DNA from: Planctomycetaceae bacterium
Lineage (GTDB): Bacteria > Planctomycetota > Planctomycetia > Pirellulales > Pirellulaceae
Length of the DNA: 38,090 nucleotides
Assembly: GCA_007121535.1 (NCBI GenBank)
Contig: SKKK01000358.1
Span: 1-38,090, forward strand
Direction of reading: 5' to 3'
The notes under the pieces were generated by a model. The model saw nothing but the letters and a program-made list of their open reading frames with translations. It was not told the origin of the DNA and did not search any database. Positions 25,104-33,714 of this stretch are shown in pieces. Made by a program: the position numbers and the translations under genes. Within the stretch, counting starts at the first letter, position 1, and every line of letters starts with the position of its first letter.

Positions 25104-25868
25104 TCATTTCGTTGGCGAATAATCGGTCGCCTGCAGGAACAGCGACTTTACGCCACCCGGCGCGGTCAGCGAACCACCGGCCCGTTCTTCGGACGCTTTG
25201 CGAGCCGACAGCCAATCGGGATCCTGCCGAAAGGCGTCGAACGATTCCTTGGCTGCCTGGACGCTTCGATGGCTGATCAGATACACCAACGTATCGTCAG
25301 CACCCGGCTGATCTTCCAGCGGAACCCAATAGCCGAAGTTGCTGATCCCGTGCTTCTCGAACAACTTGAGCGTATGGTTGCGAAAGCGGGCGTTCAGATT
25401 CTCCAGATTCCCCTCCGAAGCCAGGTAGGTTCTGAGTTCGAACACGCGAGGTTCGTCGACGGAGGGTTCGGTCTTCGGCGAGTAATCGGTAGCGCGCAGC
25501 AGCACGGACTCGATCTTCGCCACGATCGGTCCGTCCGCCTCGGTCGTCTTGCGGACCTCGTGCCAGGCAGGGTCGGCCAAAAAGGCTTTCCAGGATGCTT
25601 CGCGAGCTTCGCGGCTGGGGTAGGCCAGGACGTACATCATCATGTTGTCGGGATTCTCGATCGGCATCCAGTAGCCGATGTTCACCATGCCGTGTTTCTC
25701 GAACAGCTTGAGGGTATGCTCGCGGAAACGGGCGTTCATCGCATCCAGTTTACCCTCCGGAGCCCAATACGTCCGCATCTCGAACACTCGCGTGTCCTGT
25801 TCGACGGCGGCCGATACGGCAGCCAGGCCTGAAACCATCAAACATACCATCGTTCCCTTGCTGATCAT
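25104..25868 (-). CDS. Secreted double NIPSNAP-domain protein
   Basis: This 254-residue protein has a signal peptide (MISKGTMVCLMVSGLAAVSA) and two tandem NIPSNAP ferredoxin-like domains: RVFEMRTYWAPEGKLDAMNA at about 26-45 and RVFELRTYLASEGNLENLNA in the second half. Both continue with RFxxHTLKLFEKHG and a GYW motif (NIGYWMPIE, NFGYWVPLE), and both end in a LLRATDYSP/LFLQATDYSP strand, which shows an internal duplication. NIPSNAP proteins are common secreted proteins in planctomycetes; their role is unclear. The ATG at 25868 has AGGAG upstream, and a long frame upstream of it is not family sequence. It follows the RNA methyltransferase gene by 216 bp. Confidence 0.88.
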   Translation of the reverse strand: MISKGTMVCLMVSGLAAVSAAVEQDTRVFEMRTYWAPEGKLDAMNARFREHTLKLFEKHGMVNIGYWMPIENPDNMMMYVLAYPSREAREASWKAFLADPAWHEVRKTTEADGPIVAKIESVLLRATDYSPKTEPSVDEPRVFELRTYLASEGNLENLNARFRNHTLKLFEKHGISNFGYWVPLEDQPGADDTLVYLISHRSVQAAKESFDAFRQDPDWLSARKASEERAGGSLTAPGGVKSLFLQATDYSPTK

Positions 25869-26084
25869 GGGTCGCTCCTGAGTTTGGCTAAGTGTGCGAA
25901 AAATCCGAAGATCGTAGCATAGCAGAGCCGGAACCGGGTGCGAAGACGCCTCGGCGCATGAAGCGGTCGAGCGGTTTCTCACGCGATTTCCATGGTCTGG
26001 TGACCGTGGCTGTTTCTTCCTGTCGGGCAAGATTCTGGAGGCCAGTTGCACCATGCGGCGCGAATGATCGGCAGATCGCGACGA

Positions 26085-27038
26085 TCAGTGTCCTTCCGAA
26101 CGCCACGCCGGGTTCAGCGGCTCCAGTCTTAGCGGGCGCCGCCGGCCGCCGGTCTGGTTTTGCAGCAAAACCGCGAACGCCCCGGCGCCAATCGCTTGTT
26201 GAGGCCATAGGCGATAGCAGGGAAAATCCGCCAAGGTTGAGAGAAACCCCGCCAGCTTTTCCACGGCGATCGGGCGAAATTGGGGCGTCTTTTTCATCAA
26301 CCAAGCGATGTTGTTTTCGTTTTCCTTTCGAGCGTAGGTACAGGTCAGGTACGCCAGGTAACCGCCGGGGGCGACGATTCGCGAAGCACACGCCAGGATT
26401 CGCCGCTGCCGGTTCGCGTTGCGGTTGATCGTCGCCGGATGAAAGCAACCGGGGGATGGTTTACCGCGAGCGATCAGGGATTGGCCGGAACAAGGCGCGT
26501 CGACGATCACCAGATCGAACGCTTCGGCACAGGCATCGGCCAGGATCGAACTGTCCCGAGTCAACACCACCGAGGGTCGGATTCGACACCGCCGGAGATT
26601 GGCGATCAAAGCCGCCGTGCGCTTGCCGATCACCTCGTTGGCCACCAGCATTCCGGGTTGAAATCGCCGCCAGGCAAAAACGCTCTTGCCCCCTGGCGAA
26701 GCGCATAGATCGAGTACCCGATCCGGCCGTGTCGCGATCGTCTCCAGCACGCAGGCCGCAAACACAGATGATACGTCCATGCAGTAATAAGCCCCCTGTT
26801 GATGTAGTATTTGCCTCCCCGGTCGATGGTCGATCGACACGCAATCCACAAATTCGGGTTGCCATAAATCTACCCTGCGGACGGGAAATGGCATCTGCGT
26901 TGGTCGCTGTTCGAGCCACAGCACGGCCGTGTCGAAAATGGGAGGGCTGACCAGCGATCGAACGAACGCTTCGCGGTCAGCGGACGAGCCGAACAGGTCG
27001 GCTGCCAATTTTTTGACATGGTTGGAAGCGAAAAACAT
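26085..27038 (-). CDS. RNA m5C methyltransferase, RsmB/NOP2 (NSUN) family
   Basis: The enzyme methylates cytosine C5 in rRNA or tRNA using S-adenosylmethionine. The 317-residue protein shows motif I VLDLCASPGGKSVFA, motif IV LVIVDAPCSGQSLIARG and motif VI LAYLTCTYARKENE, so both catalytic cysteines (DAPCSG and TCTY) are present. It lacks the N-terminal NusB-like domain of true RsmB, so it is a short family member (RsmF/NSUN-like or planctomycete-specific). The target base is unknown. It starts at 27038 with ATG and diverges from the double-ACT gene 88 bp away; the -35 candidate of that gene touches this start codon. Confidence 0.9.
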   Translation of the reverse strand: MFFASNHVKKLAADLFGSSADREAFVRSLVSPPIFDTAVLWLEQRPTQMPFPVRRVDLWQPEFVDCVSIDHRPGRQILHQQGAYYCMDVSSVFAACVLETIATRPDRVLDLCASPGGKSVFAWRRFQPGMLVANEVIGKRTAALIANLRRCRIRPSVVLTRDSSILADACAEAFDLVIVDAPCSGQSLIARGKPSPGCFHPATINRNANRQRRILACASRIVAPGGYLAYLTCTYARKENENNIAWLMKKTPQFRPIAVEKLAGFLSTLADFPCYRLWPQQAIGAGAFAVLLQNQTGGRRRPLRLEPLNPAWRSEGH

Positions 27039-27066
27039 TGACCAAGCCCCGGGTTTCCTTTATCTT
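27038..27066 (+). promoter_or_regulatory. Candidate promoter for the double-ACT gene
   Basis: TTGACC (27038-27043), a 17-nt spacer and TATCTT (27061-27066) match -35/-10 at 5/6 and 4/6. It points to the ATG at 27126. The -35 overlaps the first base of the divergent methyltransferase gene. Confidence 0.5.
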
Positions 27067-27125
27067 GAGGCGATTGTAATTTTTCTCCCTCGCAAAATCA
27101 TCGCGTCGAAAGGCTCGGAAGCATC

Positions 27126-27623
27126 ATGAGTATTGGCGAAGGTACCGGGCTGGACTTAGCGACTCTTCGTGGTCGAGACTATCCTACGATTCGCCAGTTT
27201 ACCGTTTTCCTGGAAAATCGGGTGGGCCAATTGCTGGAAGTGGTGCGACGTTTCGAAGGCAGCCAAGTCCGGATTGTCGGCTTGGCTATCAACGATGCTA
27301 CCGAATGCGCCATCGTCCGGTTTATTTTGAGCCACCCTGAACAGGGGCGTGAAATCCTTGAACGTGCGGGTTTGCCAATTATCGAGACCGATTTGATCTG
27401 TGTAGAATTGCCCTCGAACCCGCAACCTCTGCTGCAAATCTGCTCGGCTTTGATCCAGGCCGAGATCAATATCGTGCAAACCTATCCGTTGATCGCACAT
27501 CCCCACCAGCAGCCGGTTCTAGCGCTGATGGTCGACAACATCGAGTTGGCTCTCGAAACGCTGAACACCAAACGATTTGTGCTGATCAGCGAAATCGATC
27601 TGGCAGAACGAAGCGAGGAGTAA
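27126..27623 (+). CDS. Tandem ACT-domain protein
   Basis: This 165-residue protein has two ACT-like units, with no catalytic domain. Unit one is RQFTVFLENRVGQLLEVVRR followed by FEGSQVRIVGLAINDATECA; unit two starts near CVELPSNPQPLLQICSALIQ and goes on to EINIVQTYPLIA and PVLALMVDNIELAL. ACT domains bind small ligands, often amino acids, and such stand-alone pairs act as regulators or sensors. The start ATG at 27126 fits a candidate promoter at 27038-27066. The zinc-ribbon membrane protein gene begins 12 bp after the stop, so the two form an operon. The ligand is unknown. Confidence 0.85.
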   Translation: MSIGEGTGLDLATLRGRDYPTIRQFTVFLENRVGQLLEVVRRFEGSQVRIVGLAINDATECAIVRFILSHPEQGREILERAGLPIIETDLICVELPSNPQPLLQICSALIQAEINIVQTYPLIAHPHQQPVLALMVDNIELALETLNTKRFVLISEIDLAERSEE

Positions 27624-27635
27624 CGGCAAGCAATC

Positions 27636-28298
27636 ATGACGATCCAAGTGGTTTGTCCGGGCTGCAAAAAGCGGTTCTCGGTCGACGATAAATTTGCCGG
27701 CAAACAGGGGCCATGTCCCAAGTGCAAGACGGTCATCAAGATCCCGGAGAAGGCCGACGAAGTCGTCGTTCACGAACCGGAGGGTTTTGGGCCCAAGGAC
27801 ACGAAGGGGCGAGCGGTCTTGAAGCCGATCGCGCGGACGGAGACCAAGTTTTCCCCGGTCATCGCGGGAGTCGCCGCCGGGGCCAGCTTGTTGGTGTTGC
27901 TGATCGCTGTGCTGTTTCGCGACCGGGCGCCGACGGGGTTGTTGGTCCTCGGTGCGATTTTCCTGGCTCCACCGCTGGTCTGGGCCGGCTATGCGTTTTT
28001 GCGCGATGACGAATACGAGCCCTTTATCGACCGCGAACTATGGATACGGGTCGGAGCATGTTCGCTGGTCTACGCCTTGCTTTGGGGACTGGTTCCATTG
28101 ATCGCCGGGTATGGGCTGCAATTGGAACAGTTGGAGCTGATCCACATGGCTTTTTTGGTCCCGGTGTTGATCGGATTAGGCGCGTTTACGGCCTACGCTA
28201 GCTTGGACTTTGACTTTGGAATGGGAGCCTTACACTACGGCCTGTACCTTTCGGTCACCGTCCTGCTGCGGCTGGTGCTCGGGCTGCACCCCATGTAA
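27636..28298 (+). CDS. Zinc-ribbon membrane protein, unknown function
   Basis: This 220-residue protein begins with a small zinc ribbon, CPGC (8-... ) and CPKC, with four cysteines in the pattern CxxC-x15-CxxC and VxFSVDD between them (MJ0042-like planctomycete type). A charged linker leads to about four to five transmembrane helices (GVAAGASLLVLLIAVLF, LLVLGAIFLAPPLVWAGYAF, RVGACSLVYALLWGLVPLIA, AFLVPVLIGLGAFTAYA, GLYLSVTVLLRLVLGL). The ribbon probably faces the cytoplasm. Starts of this sort are common in planctomycete proteins of unknown role. It follows the double-ACT gene by 12 bp. Confidence 0.75.
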   Translation: MTIQVVCPGCKKRFSVDDKFAGKQGPCPKCKTVIKIPEKADEVVVHEPEGFGPKDTKGRAVLKPIARTETKFSPVIAGVAAGASLLVLLIAVLFRDRAPTGLLVLGAIFLAPPLVWAGYAFLRDDEYEPFIDRELWIRVGACSLVYALLWGLVPLIAGYGLQLEQLELIHMAFLVPVLIGLGAFTAYASLDFDFGMGALHYGLYLSVTVLLRLVLGLHPM

Positions 28299-28634
28299 GC
28301 ACTCGTCGCGACCCCAAGGTTTCTGCTGGACAACGCACTAGTGATGGTCGCCAGGCCCCAAAAATCGCCATGTTGGTCCATTGTTCCCTCCCTAAATTGT
28401 TCTGCTAGAAATGCATTTTCTTCCCGAGGGCCTTTTGTGGCTCAAGAAATGGTCTACTCGTTCCGCTTCGATTTTGCGATACTCGCCAGCCAGTCGAGAG
28501 TGGCCGCCAGAATCGAATCGAACCCCTTGCGTTGGGGGCAGGCTGGTCGATCAGACGGCTATTCACCTCGAACTGCAGGACGAACATTGGTGAGCCCGAA
28601 TGGATTTCGGGGCGTCGAGTGAAGGGATGCACGG
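28299..28634. other. Interval between the zinc-ribbon gene and lpxB
   Basis: About 336 bp with no supported gene, RNA gene or strong repeat. Small open frames on both strands overlap each other and have no family features. The lpxB leader and promoter must lie here, but no clear -35/-10 pair was found. Confidence 0.45.
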
Positions 28635-29888
28635 ATGAAGATCTTTTTTTCGGTCGGAGAACCGAGTGGCGATCTGCACGGAGCCAATTTGATCCGCCGA
28701 TTGCGGGAGCAGGCCCCTGAAGTGCAAGTCACCGGTTTTGGGGGGCCTCGCATGGCAGCGGCCGGCTGTCATCTGTTGGCCGATCTCACTGAGTTGGCCG
28801 TCATGTGGTTCCTTCGCGTGATCCTGAACTTGCATCGCTTTTGGCTTTACTACCGGATGGCCAAGCGCTTTTTCCGAGATCATCGGCCCGATGCTGTCGT
28901 GCTGATCGATTATCCCGGCTTTAACTGGTGGATCGCTCGAGCGGCAAAACGCCACCAGATCCCGGTCTTTTACTACGGTGTGCCGCAGATGTGGGCTTGG
29001 GCGCCGTGGCGAATCCGAAAGATGCGGCGCCTGGTGGATCATGTTTTATGCAAACTGCCTTTCGAAGCTCAATGGTTCCAACAACGCGGCTGCCAGGCGA
29101 CCTATGTCGGCCATCCCTACTTCGATCAATTGGCCGAACAGGTGTTGGACCAGGCGTTTGTGTCCGAGTTGGATCGAGAATCAGGGCCGCTGATCACGAT
29201 CCTTCCCGGCTCGCGCACTCAAGAGGTGCTGGGCAACCTGCCCTGGTTCTTGAAAACGGCCGGACTGATCCAACGCCGTGTTCCCGAGGCTCGCTTTGCC
29301 ATCGCCAGCTTCAACGAACGTCAAGCGGAGATCGCTTGTCGGATGGTGGTCGACTCGACACTGGACGCCGAAATCTACGTGGGGCGGACGGCCGAACTGA
29401 TCCAGGCCAGCGAGTGCTGTCTGGCTTGTTCCGGATCGGTTTCCCTGGAATTGCTGTTCTATGCCAAACCCTCGTTGATTCTTTATTGGGCCAAGCGTTT
29501 CGGATTGAACGTCGCTAAACGCTGGTTCATCAAAGTCCGCTTTATCACACTGGTGAACCTGCTGGCCGCTCGCGATCCGTTCCTCCCGCCCGGACAACGG
29601 TACGATCTGACGGCAGCCAGTGCGGAAGACGTGCCCTTGCCCGAGTACCTGACCAGCGAAGACCCGTCGCGAGCCATGGCGGATCGGATCGTCCAGTGGT
29701 TGAACGACGACATGGCTTACCAACGCCGTCGGAAACGTTTGCTGGACCTCAAACGCCAGCACGTCGACACGGGCGCTTCGCGCACCGCAGCGGCCTATAT
29801 CTTGCGAGTGCTGAACGGCCCCGTCCTGGCTCCCACGCCGGAAGCTGAACCAAAGGTCACCGCGACTTCTACCAGGCGATCTGCGTAG
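28635..29888 (+). CDS. lpxB: Lipid-A-disaccharide synthase
   Basis: LpxB (GT19 family) joins UDP-diacylglucosamine and lipid X to form the lipid A disaccharide on the inner membrane. The 417-residue protein opens with IFFSVGEPSGDLHGANLIR, then GFGGPRMAAAGCHLL, YPGFNWWIAR, YYGVPQMWAWAPWRI, VGHPYFDQL and LPGSRTQEVLGNLPWFLK; LACSGSVSLELLFYAKP is the nucleotide-sugar site. The C-terminus has a short unrelated tail (APTPEAEPKVTATSTRRSA). The ATG has GAAGGGA upstream. Other lpx genes are not in the window. Its presence supports an outer membrane containing lipid A-type glycolipid. Confidence 0.95.
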   Translation: MKIFFSVGEPSGDLHGANLIRRLREQAPEVQVTGFGGPRMAAAGCHLLADLTELAVMWFLRVILNLHRFWLYYRMAKRFFRDHRPDAVVLIDYPGFNWWIARAAKRHQIPVFYYGVPQMWAWAPWRIRKMRRLVDHVLCKLPFEAQWFQQRGCQATYVGHPYFDQLAEQVLDQAFVSELDRESGPLITILPGSRTQEVLGNLPWFLKTAGLIQRRVPEARFAIASFNERQAEIACRMVVDSTLDAEIYVGRTAELIQASECCLACSGSVSLELLFYAKPSLILYWAKRFGLNVAKRWFIKVRFITLVNLLAARDPFLPPGQRYDLTAASAEDVPLPEYLTSEDPSRAMADRIVQWLNDDMAYQRRRKRLLDLKRQHVDTGASRTAAAYILRVLNGPVLAPTPEAEPKVTATSTRRSA

Positions 29889-29926
29889 GCGCCGCGAGGG
29901 TCCCGCCCCCGCCGAAACCGTCGACC

Positions 29927-29980
29927 GTTCGGCGAGAGTCTCTGACCCCGCCGAAACCGCCGACCGAAGGTCTCCCAAAA
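29927..29980. repeat. GGTCTCTGACCCC-type dispersed repeat, copy 1
   Basis: The core GTTCGGCGAG-A-GTCTCTGACC continues with CCCGCCGA and, after a short insert, CCGAAGGTCTCCCA. A relative at 35780-35825 has the same order without the insert and folds as GGCG(A)GGGTC-TCT-GACCCCGCC. It lies 38 bp past the lpxB stop, a common place for such repeats. Confidence 0.65.
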
Positions 29981-30254
29981 CAGTCTTGTTGCCGTGCTCT
30001 CGAGCCCGAAAGACAATCCGTGTCCGATTTGTGTGGATGATACATAACGCGAATCAGGGGCCGGGCGTCGGGAGTGGCGTGTTCCGTGTTTCGCGTCTTC
30101 GTCTAAGCTCTGTCAGAAAGCGGACGCAAAAGGAAAGCGGCGTCAAGCCGCCGCACTCCAAACGACTCTACTTCCCTTGGTGTAAAACCATCGTGCTTTT
30201 TTGGGTGTTTTTCTTGCTTCAGGCGTCCTTTTCGCTTTCCTAGCTTCAAACTGC

Positions 30255-30282
30255 TTGAATTCTCCAGTTTTACCGTTATGCT
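30255..30282 (+). promoter_or_regulatory. Candidate promoter for the TIGR03000 gene
   Basis: TTGAAT (30255-30260), a 16-nt spacer and TATGCT (30277-30282), in a locally AT-rich stretch. It lies 53 bp upstream of the ATG at 30335, which has AGGAGAAC about 6 nt before it. Confidence 0.5.
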
Positions 30283-30334
30283 GAATAGGGTTGTTTGGGA
30301 GGCTGAAAGACCAAACTAATAGGAGAACGACAAG

Positions 30335-31489
30335 ATGTTCCGCAAAAAGCTTGCAGTGGCAATCCTGATGGCCGCATTGATGTCCGCCGCGGCAGCCGAC
30401 CGGTCGGATGCCCAGTGGCATACCTGGGGTTATGGTTACTATCCCTACGCGGTTTCCTACCGAGCCGTTTACCCGACCGTGGTGGTGACGCCCAGGTATC
30501 ATGCGTGGGCCTATCGACCCTTATTGGGTCACCGTTGGGCTCGTTGGGGCCACTGGCGTCACAGCTACCATGTGCCCGCGTACTATTGGTACGGCAGTTC
30601 CTGTTGCTGGTCGGGATGCGGCATCCCGCACTGCTACTCCGTTCCGCACTGCTACACGGTGACTCCGTATAGCTGCGGTGGCGTTGTTGTCGAAACGCAA
30701 AAGCCGGTTGTTCCATCGGATGAATACGAGCCGACTCCGGCCGACGAAGCCCCCGAACTGCCACCGGCGGAAGTGCCGCCTGCGTATGATCCGGCACCAG
30801 AGGATACCGAGCCGGAATTTCGGCTGCCGGACCTGCCAGAAATGGCACCTGACGATTCAGAACTACCCGATCTGCCGACGCCGCCCCTGCCCGACCCGGA
30901 GCAGCCTGATTCTCCATTGCCGTTGCTGCCTGGCGATCAGTCGTGGCAAGGCGAGATGCTGGACCAGGCGACGTTGACGGTTCGGGTGCCCGTCGATGCG
31001 CGGGTGTACGTGAACGATCGCCCGACGCGGTCGACGGGAACGTATCGCCAGTACGTCTCGCGCGGCCTTGTTCCCGGCAACGACTATACGTACGAGGTTC
31101 GCGTCGAAGTCGCACGCGATGGCCGTACGATCAGCGAGGTTCGTACCGTGAACCTCCGCGCCGGCGGTTCCCAAGAGCTGGCGTTCCGCATGGATCGTCC
31201 ATCGGCAACGATCGCCGCACGAGATTCCGCGGCCACGTCGTTGACGCTGCACGTGCCCGAATCGGCTCGCGTCGTCTTGGAAGGCCAACCGACCGAGGTG
31301 ACGGGACAGATGCGCAGGTTCGTCACGCGCGAGTTGAACGAAGGTCAGCGGTGGGAAGATTATCGCGTCGTCGTGGAATTCGAGCAGGATGGCCGAGTGC
31401 AAACAAGCGTCAAGACCATCGATCTGGTTGCCGGCAGCGATCATCAGCTTTCGTTCGACTTCCTGCCACCGCAAGTCGCTTCCCGGTGA
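30335..31489 (+). CDS. Secreted protein with two TIGR03000-type domains
   Basis: This 384-residue protein has a signal peptide (MFRKKLAVAILMAALMSAAA) then an aromatic, His/Tyr/Trp-rich region (WGYGYYPYAVSYRAVY, HRWARWGHWRHSYHV) and a Cys/His cluster (CCWSGCGIPHCY, HCYTVTPYSC). A long Pro/Asp/Glu-rich acidic linker follows, and two copies of the planctomycete TIGR03000 domain end the protein: LTVRVPVDARVYVNDRPT and STGTYRQYVSRGLVPGNDYT, then LTLHVPESARVVLEGQPT and VTGQMRRFVTRELNEGQ. The family is almost confined to planctomycetes and its role is unknown. The Cys/His cluster could bind metal or form disulfides. The gene converges with the sialidase-like gene, with 11 bp between stops. Confidence 0.9.
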   Translation: MFRKKLAVAILMAALMSAAAADRSDAQWHTWGYGYYPYAVSYRAVYPTVVVTPRYHAWAYRPLLGHRWARWGHWRHSYHVPAYYWYGSSCCWSGCGIPHCYSVPHCYTVTPYSCGGVVVETQKPVVPSDEYEPTPADEAPELPPAEVPPAYDPAPEDTEPEFRLPDLPEMAPDDSELPDLPTPPLPDPEQPDSPLPLLPGDQSWQGEMLDQATLTVRVPVDARVYVNDRPTRSTGTYRQYVSRGLVPGNDYTYEVRVEVARDGRTISEVRTVNLRAGGSQELAFRMDRPSATIAARDSAATSLTLHVPESARVVLEGQPTEVTGQMRRFVTRELNEGQRWEDYRVVVEFEQDGRVQTSVKTIDLVAGSDHQLSFDFLPPQVASR

Positions 31490-31500
31490 CGCAGGCCGTT

Positions 31501-32601
31501 TTACGGCGTGAAGATCATGCCGTACAGCGAACTGCTGCCGCGGTTGGCGCCCGCGTAAAAGACCAGTACCCAGCGATCATCGCCGATGGGCGTCATCCAC
31601 GGGTACGACCAGTCCGATAGATTGGCGGCATTCTGCGGGATGGCCGCCAATCGACCTTGGCGTTTCCAGTCCAAACGTTCAATGTTTGCGGTCCAGAGAT
31701 AGGCGCGACCACGAGTACCATCGTGGTCGCCACGAATCGATTGGATGGCGTACAACCGGGTAGCATCCGTGGGATCGACCGTGATGAACGGGCTGGGTTG
31801 ACGGCCCGGCAAACCATCGGGGATGGCCAACCGGGCAGGTTCGATCTTCCAGCTCCGGCCCAAATCGTCGGAAACCGCTTGATCGTAACGTCGCGTATCG
31901 TCGTCGCGTGCCAAGCGAAGTAGTCCGACCCATCTACCTTGGGTGAACGTGAACGCGGGCTCGAAATAAGCGTTCGTGGTCACCACCTGAGGCGGTCCCC
32001 AGCTCTGACCATCGTCATCCGATACCGCCATCCAGATCCCGGAACTCGGTTGACTTGGTCGCCGATAGTGACCGAAGACGACCAGCCCCATATCCGGCAC
32101 CTGCTGGATGTGCCCGTAAACGGATCCCGTCTTGTTGTCGGCCAGCGTTGCGGTATCGACTGGCTGCCACGTCTTGCCGTCGTCGGTGCTGCGCCATCCC
32201 AGGATCGTGTTCTGCCGATCGCCCGAATAGGCCATGGCCAGCAGCACGACCGCCCCGTCGCTCGCGACGCCCAGTGCCATGTTGCCGCAATCCCGGTAGG
32301 GAGCATCATCGTCGGGAAAATAGGCCAGCACGTTGGGCGAACTGAACGTGGCTGCCTGGTCGGTCGAAATCGACACCGCCGGGCCCGATCCGCCGATGTT
32401 ATGACCGATACCGGCGCTGTACGCCAGGACGAGCACGCCGCTGGGGGTAGCCACGATCTTGGGCCAAGAAAGATGAGCGATCTCGGGTGTCGCGGGCGCG
32501 GGGACCAGCAACCGAGGCTGACCGTAATCGCCGCCCACCGGTTGCGGGTCCGCGGCGACGATGGCCAAACTCCAACAGAAAATCCAGGGGAAGCAGGTCA
32601 T
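31501..32601 (-). CDS. Secreted sialidase/BNR-repeat-like beta-propeller protein
   Basis: This 366-residue protein has a probable signal peptide (MTCFPWIFCWSLAIVAADPQ) and a six-bladed sialidase-type propeller. Asp-box-like motifs repeat: SISTDQAATFSSP, WRSTDDGKTWQPV, AVSDDDGQSWGPP and AVSDDLGRSWKIE. Such proteins in planctomycetes belong to the exo-alpha-sialidase/BNR group; full sialidase catalytic residues were not confirmed, so activity is open. The ATG at 32601 has AAAGGTG about 5 nt upstream; an N-terminal frame extension overlaps the next gene and is not part of it. It is likely the last gene of a group with the PmoA-like gene 76 bp upstream. Confidence 0.8.
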   Translation of the reverse strand: MTCFPWIFCWSLAIVAADPQPVGGDYGQPRLLVPAPATPEIAHLSWPKIVATPSGVLVLAYSAGIGHNIGGSGPAVSISTDQAATFSSPNVLAYFPDDDAPYRDCGNMALGVASDGAVVLLAMAYSGDRQNTILGWRSTDDGKTWQPVDTATLADNKTGSVYGHIQQVPDMGLVVFGHYRRPSQPSSGIWMAVSDDDGQSWGPPQVVTTNAYFEPAFTFTQGRWVGLLRLARDDDTRRYDQAVSDDLGRSWKIEPARLAIPDGLPGRQPSPFITVDPTDATRLYAIQSIRGDHDGTRGRAYLWTANIERLDWKRQGRLAAIPQNAANLSDWSYPWMTPIGDDRWVLVFYAGANRGSSSLYGMIFTP

Positions 32602-32677
32602 GGTGCACCTTTGGTCAAGTGTTCGAGTTGGGGTTTTCCGGTTCCGGAATTCTGGGAGCGAAGAAACGCGTTGCCGC

Positions 32678-33676
32678 TCACAGTCGGCCTTCGCGGTAGG
32701 CTTCGTAGCGTTCAGCGACCTGCCCCGTTTCGGCATCGCCATGGTGAACCAACAAACCGACTCGCTGGCGATAGCTTTCGCCTTCGGCGATCGTAAAGGT
32801 CGTGTTGTGGAAGCCATCGGCCCCGCGCGGCCCCCAGGTGCCGTAGTCGCGAGTCAGCCAGAGACGAGGCGTTCCCACATCTGGATGGATCATGCACGCC
32901 AGACCTTCCCAGCCGCTTTGGTCGGCCAACGGAGCGGAATAGTCGACCCAATGGGCCGGGCGGTTGTTGGTCCCTGATTGGTTGACGCCTGACTGGTCGT
33001 TCACGATCTTTCCGCCTCCCGATTCGACATTGAACGTGTCGTTCATGCGGATATAGGGGATGGCGTAGTGCGAGACATCGCGAGTGATCGTCACGTCGCC
33101 GTAGGACGCACGAAGGCGGAACGAAAAGTCCAGAAAGTATTCGCCATCACCCAACGCTCGCACGCGATAGTTTCGCAATTCGTCCAACAACTTGACGTCG
33201 CCGTCGATCCAAGTCAGCTTCTCATCGAATTCGGCCGTGTCGCCATGGATCTTCCTATTCGAAAACTCGACGTGGGCCGATCGTCGAGTGTACGGCGCCA
33301 CCGGCCAAGGAGACTTCTCTTTGTCGACGACACCCGAATACAGTGCCGAATAGACGTTCGTTTGGCCGGATCGCCCCGCCAGTTGGACACGTTCGTCGCC
33401 GACCCAAAACGATCGGTGATGAGGGAACGGATCGGTGATCGCCACGGTCATCGGCCGCCCGCTGGGGCTGAGGAAAGGATCGAAGTGCGGCAGGTCGACG
33501 TCCGGACCGAAGCGATAGACGAAAGCGATCTGCTGATCGATCACCACGTTCAGCGTCTTGGCCTGGTCGTCGATTTGGATCGCGATTCGCTGATCGTCTG
33601 TATTCGCGTGAACGTTGCCAACAATCGTCAGCAGAATGGCGCCGGCGATCGACGCGTATCTTATCGCATACCCCAT
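32678..33676 (-). CDS. Secreted PmoA-like protein (DUF6807)
   Basis: This 332-residue protein has a signal peptide (MGYAIRYASIAGAILLTIVG, cleaved near HAN) and matches the PmoA-like family common in planctomycetes, with LPHFDPFLSPSGRPMTVAIT, PFPHHRSFWVG and the C-terminal CMIHPDVGTPRLWLTRDYGT then GPRGADGF. Despite the name, the family is not linked by sequence to the membrane methane monooxygenase subunit; a carbohydrate-binding or lyase-like beta-sandwich role is usually suggested. The ATG at 33676 has GGGAGAA upstream. It heads a likely pair with the sialidase-like gene. The interval upstream carries nested palindromes. Confidence 0.85.
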   Translation of the reverse strand: MGYAIRYASIAGAILLTIVGNVHANTDDQRIAIQIDDQAKTLNVVIDQQIAFVYRFGPDVDLPHFDPFLSPSGRPMTVAITDPFPHHRSFWVGDERVQLAGRSGQTNVYSALYSGVVDKEKSPWPVAPYTRRSAHVEFSNRKIHGDTAEFDEKLTWIDGDVKLLDELRNYRVRALGDGEYFLDFSFRLRASYGDVTITRDVSHYAIPYIRMNDTFNVESGGGKIVNDQSGVNQSGTNNRPAHWVDYSAPLADQSGWEGLACMIHPDVGTPRLWLTRDYGTWGPRGADGFHNTTFTIAEGESYRQRVGLLVHHGDAETGQVAERYEAYREGRL

Positions 33677-33714
33677 GATATTCTCCCGGGTGAAGGCAAT
33701 CACTTTGGAATCGA

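Larger units (their letters stand above)
29889..30334. other. Interval with dispersed repeats before the TIGR03000 gene
   Basis: This 446-bp stretch has no supported gene. It holds a GGTCTCTGACCCC-type repeat (29927-29980), a short hairpin GCGGC-GTCAA-GCCGC at 30137-30151 within a phrase (AAGCGGCGTCAAGCCGCCGC) that looks like another dispersed repeat, and a promoter candidate for the next gene at 30255-30282. Confidence 0.5.

Noticed and set aside
30276-31115. A 279-codon minus-strand frame opposite the TIGR03000 gene
   Set aside because: Antisense shadow of a gene with a clear signal peptide and domains; the peptide is Arg/Pro/Ser-rich low complexity.
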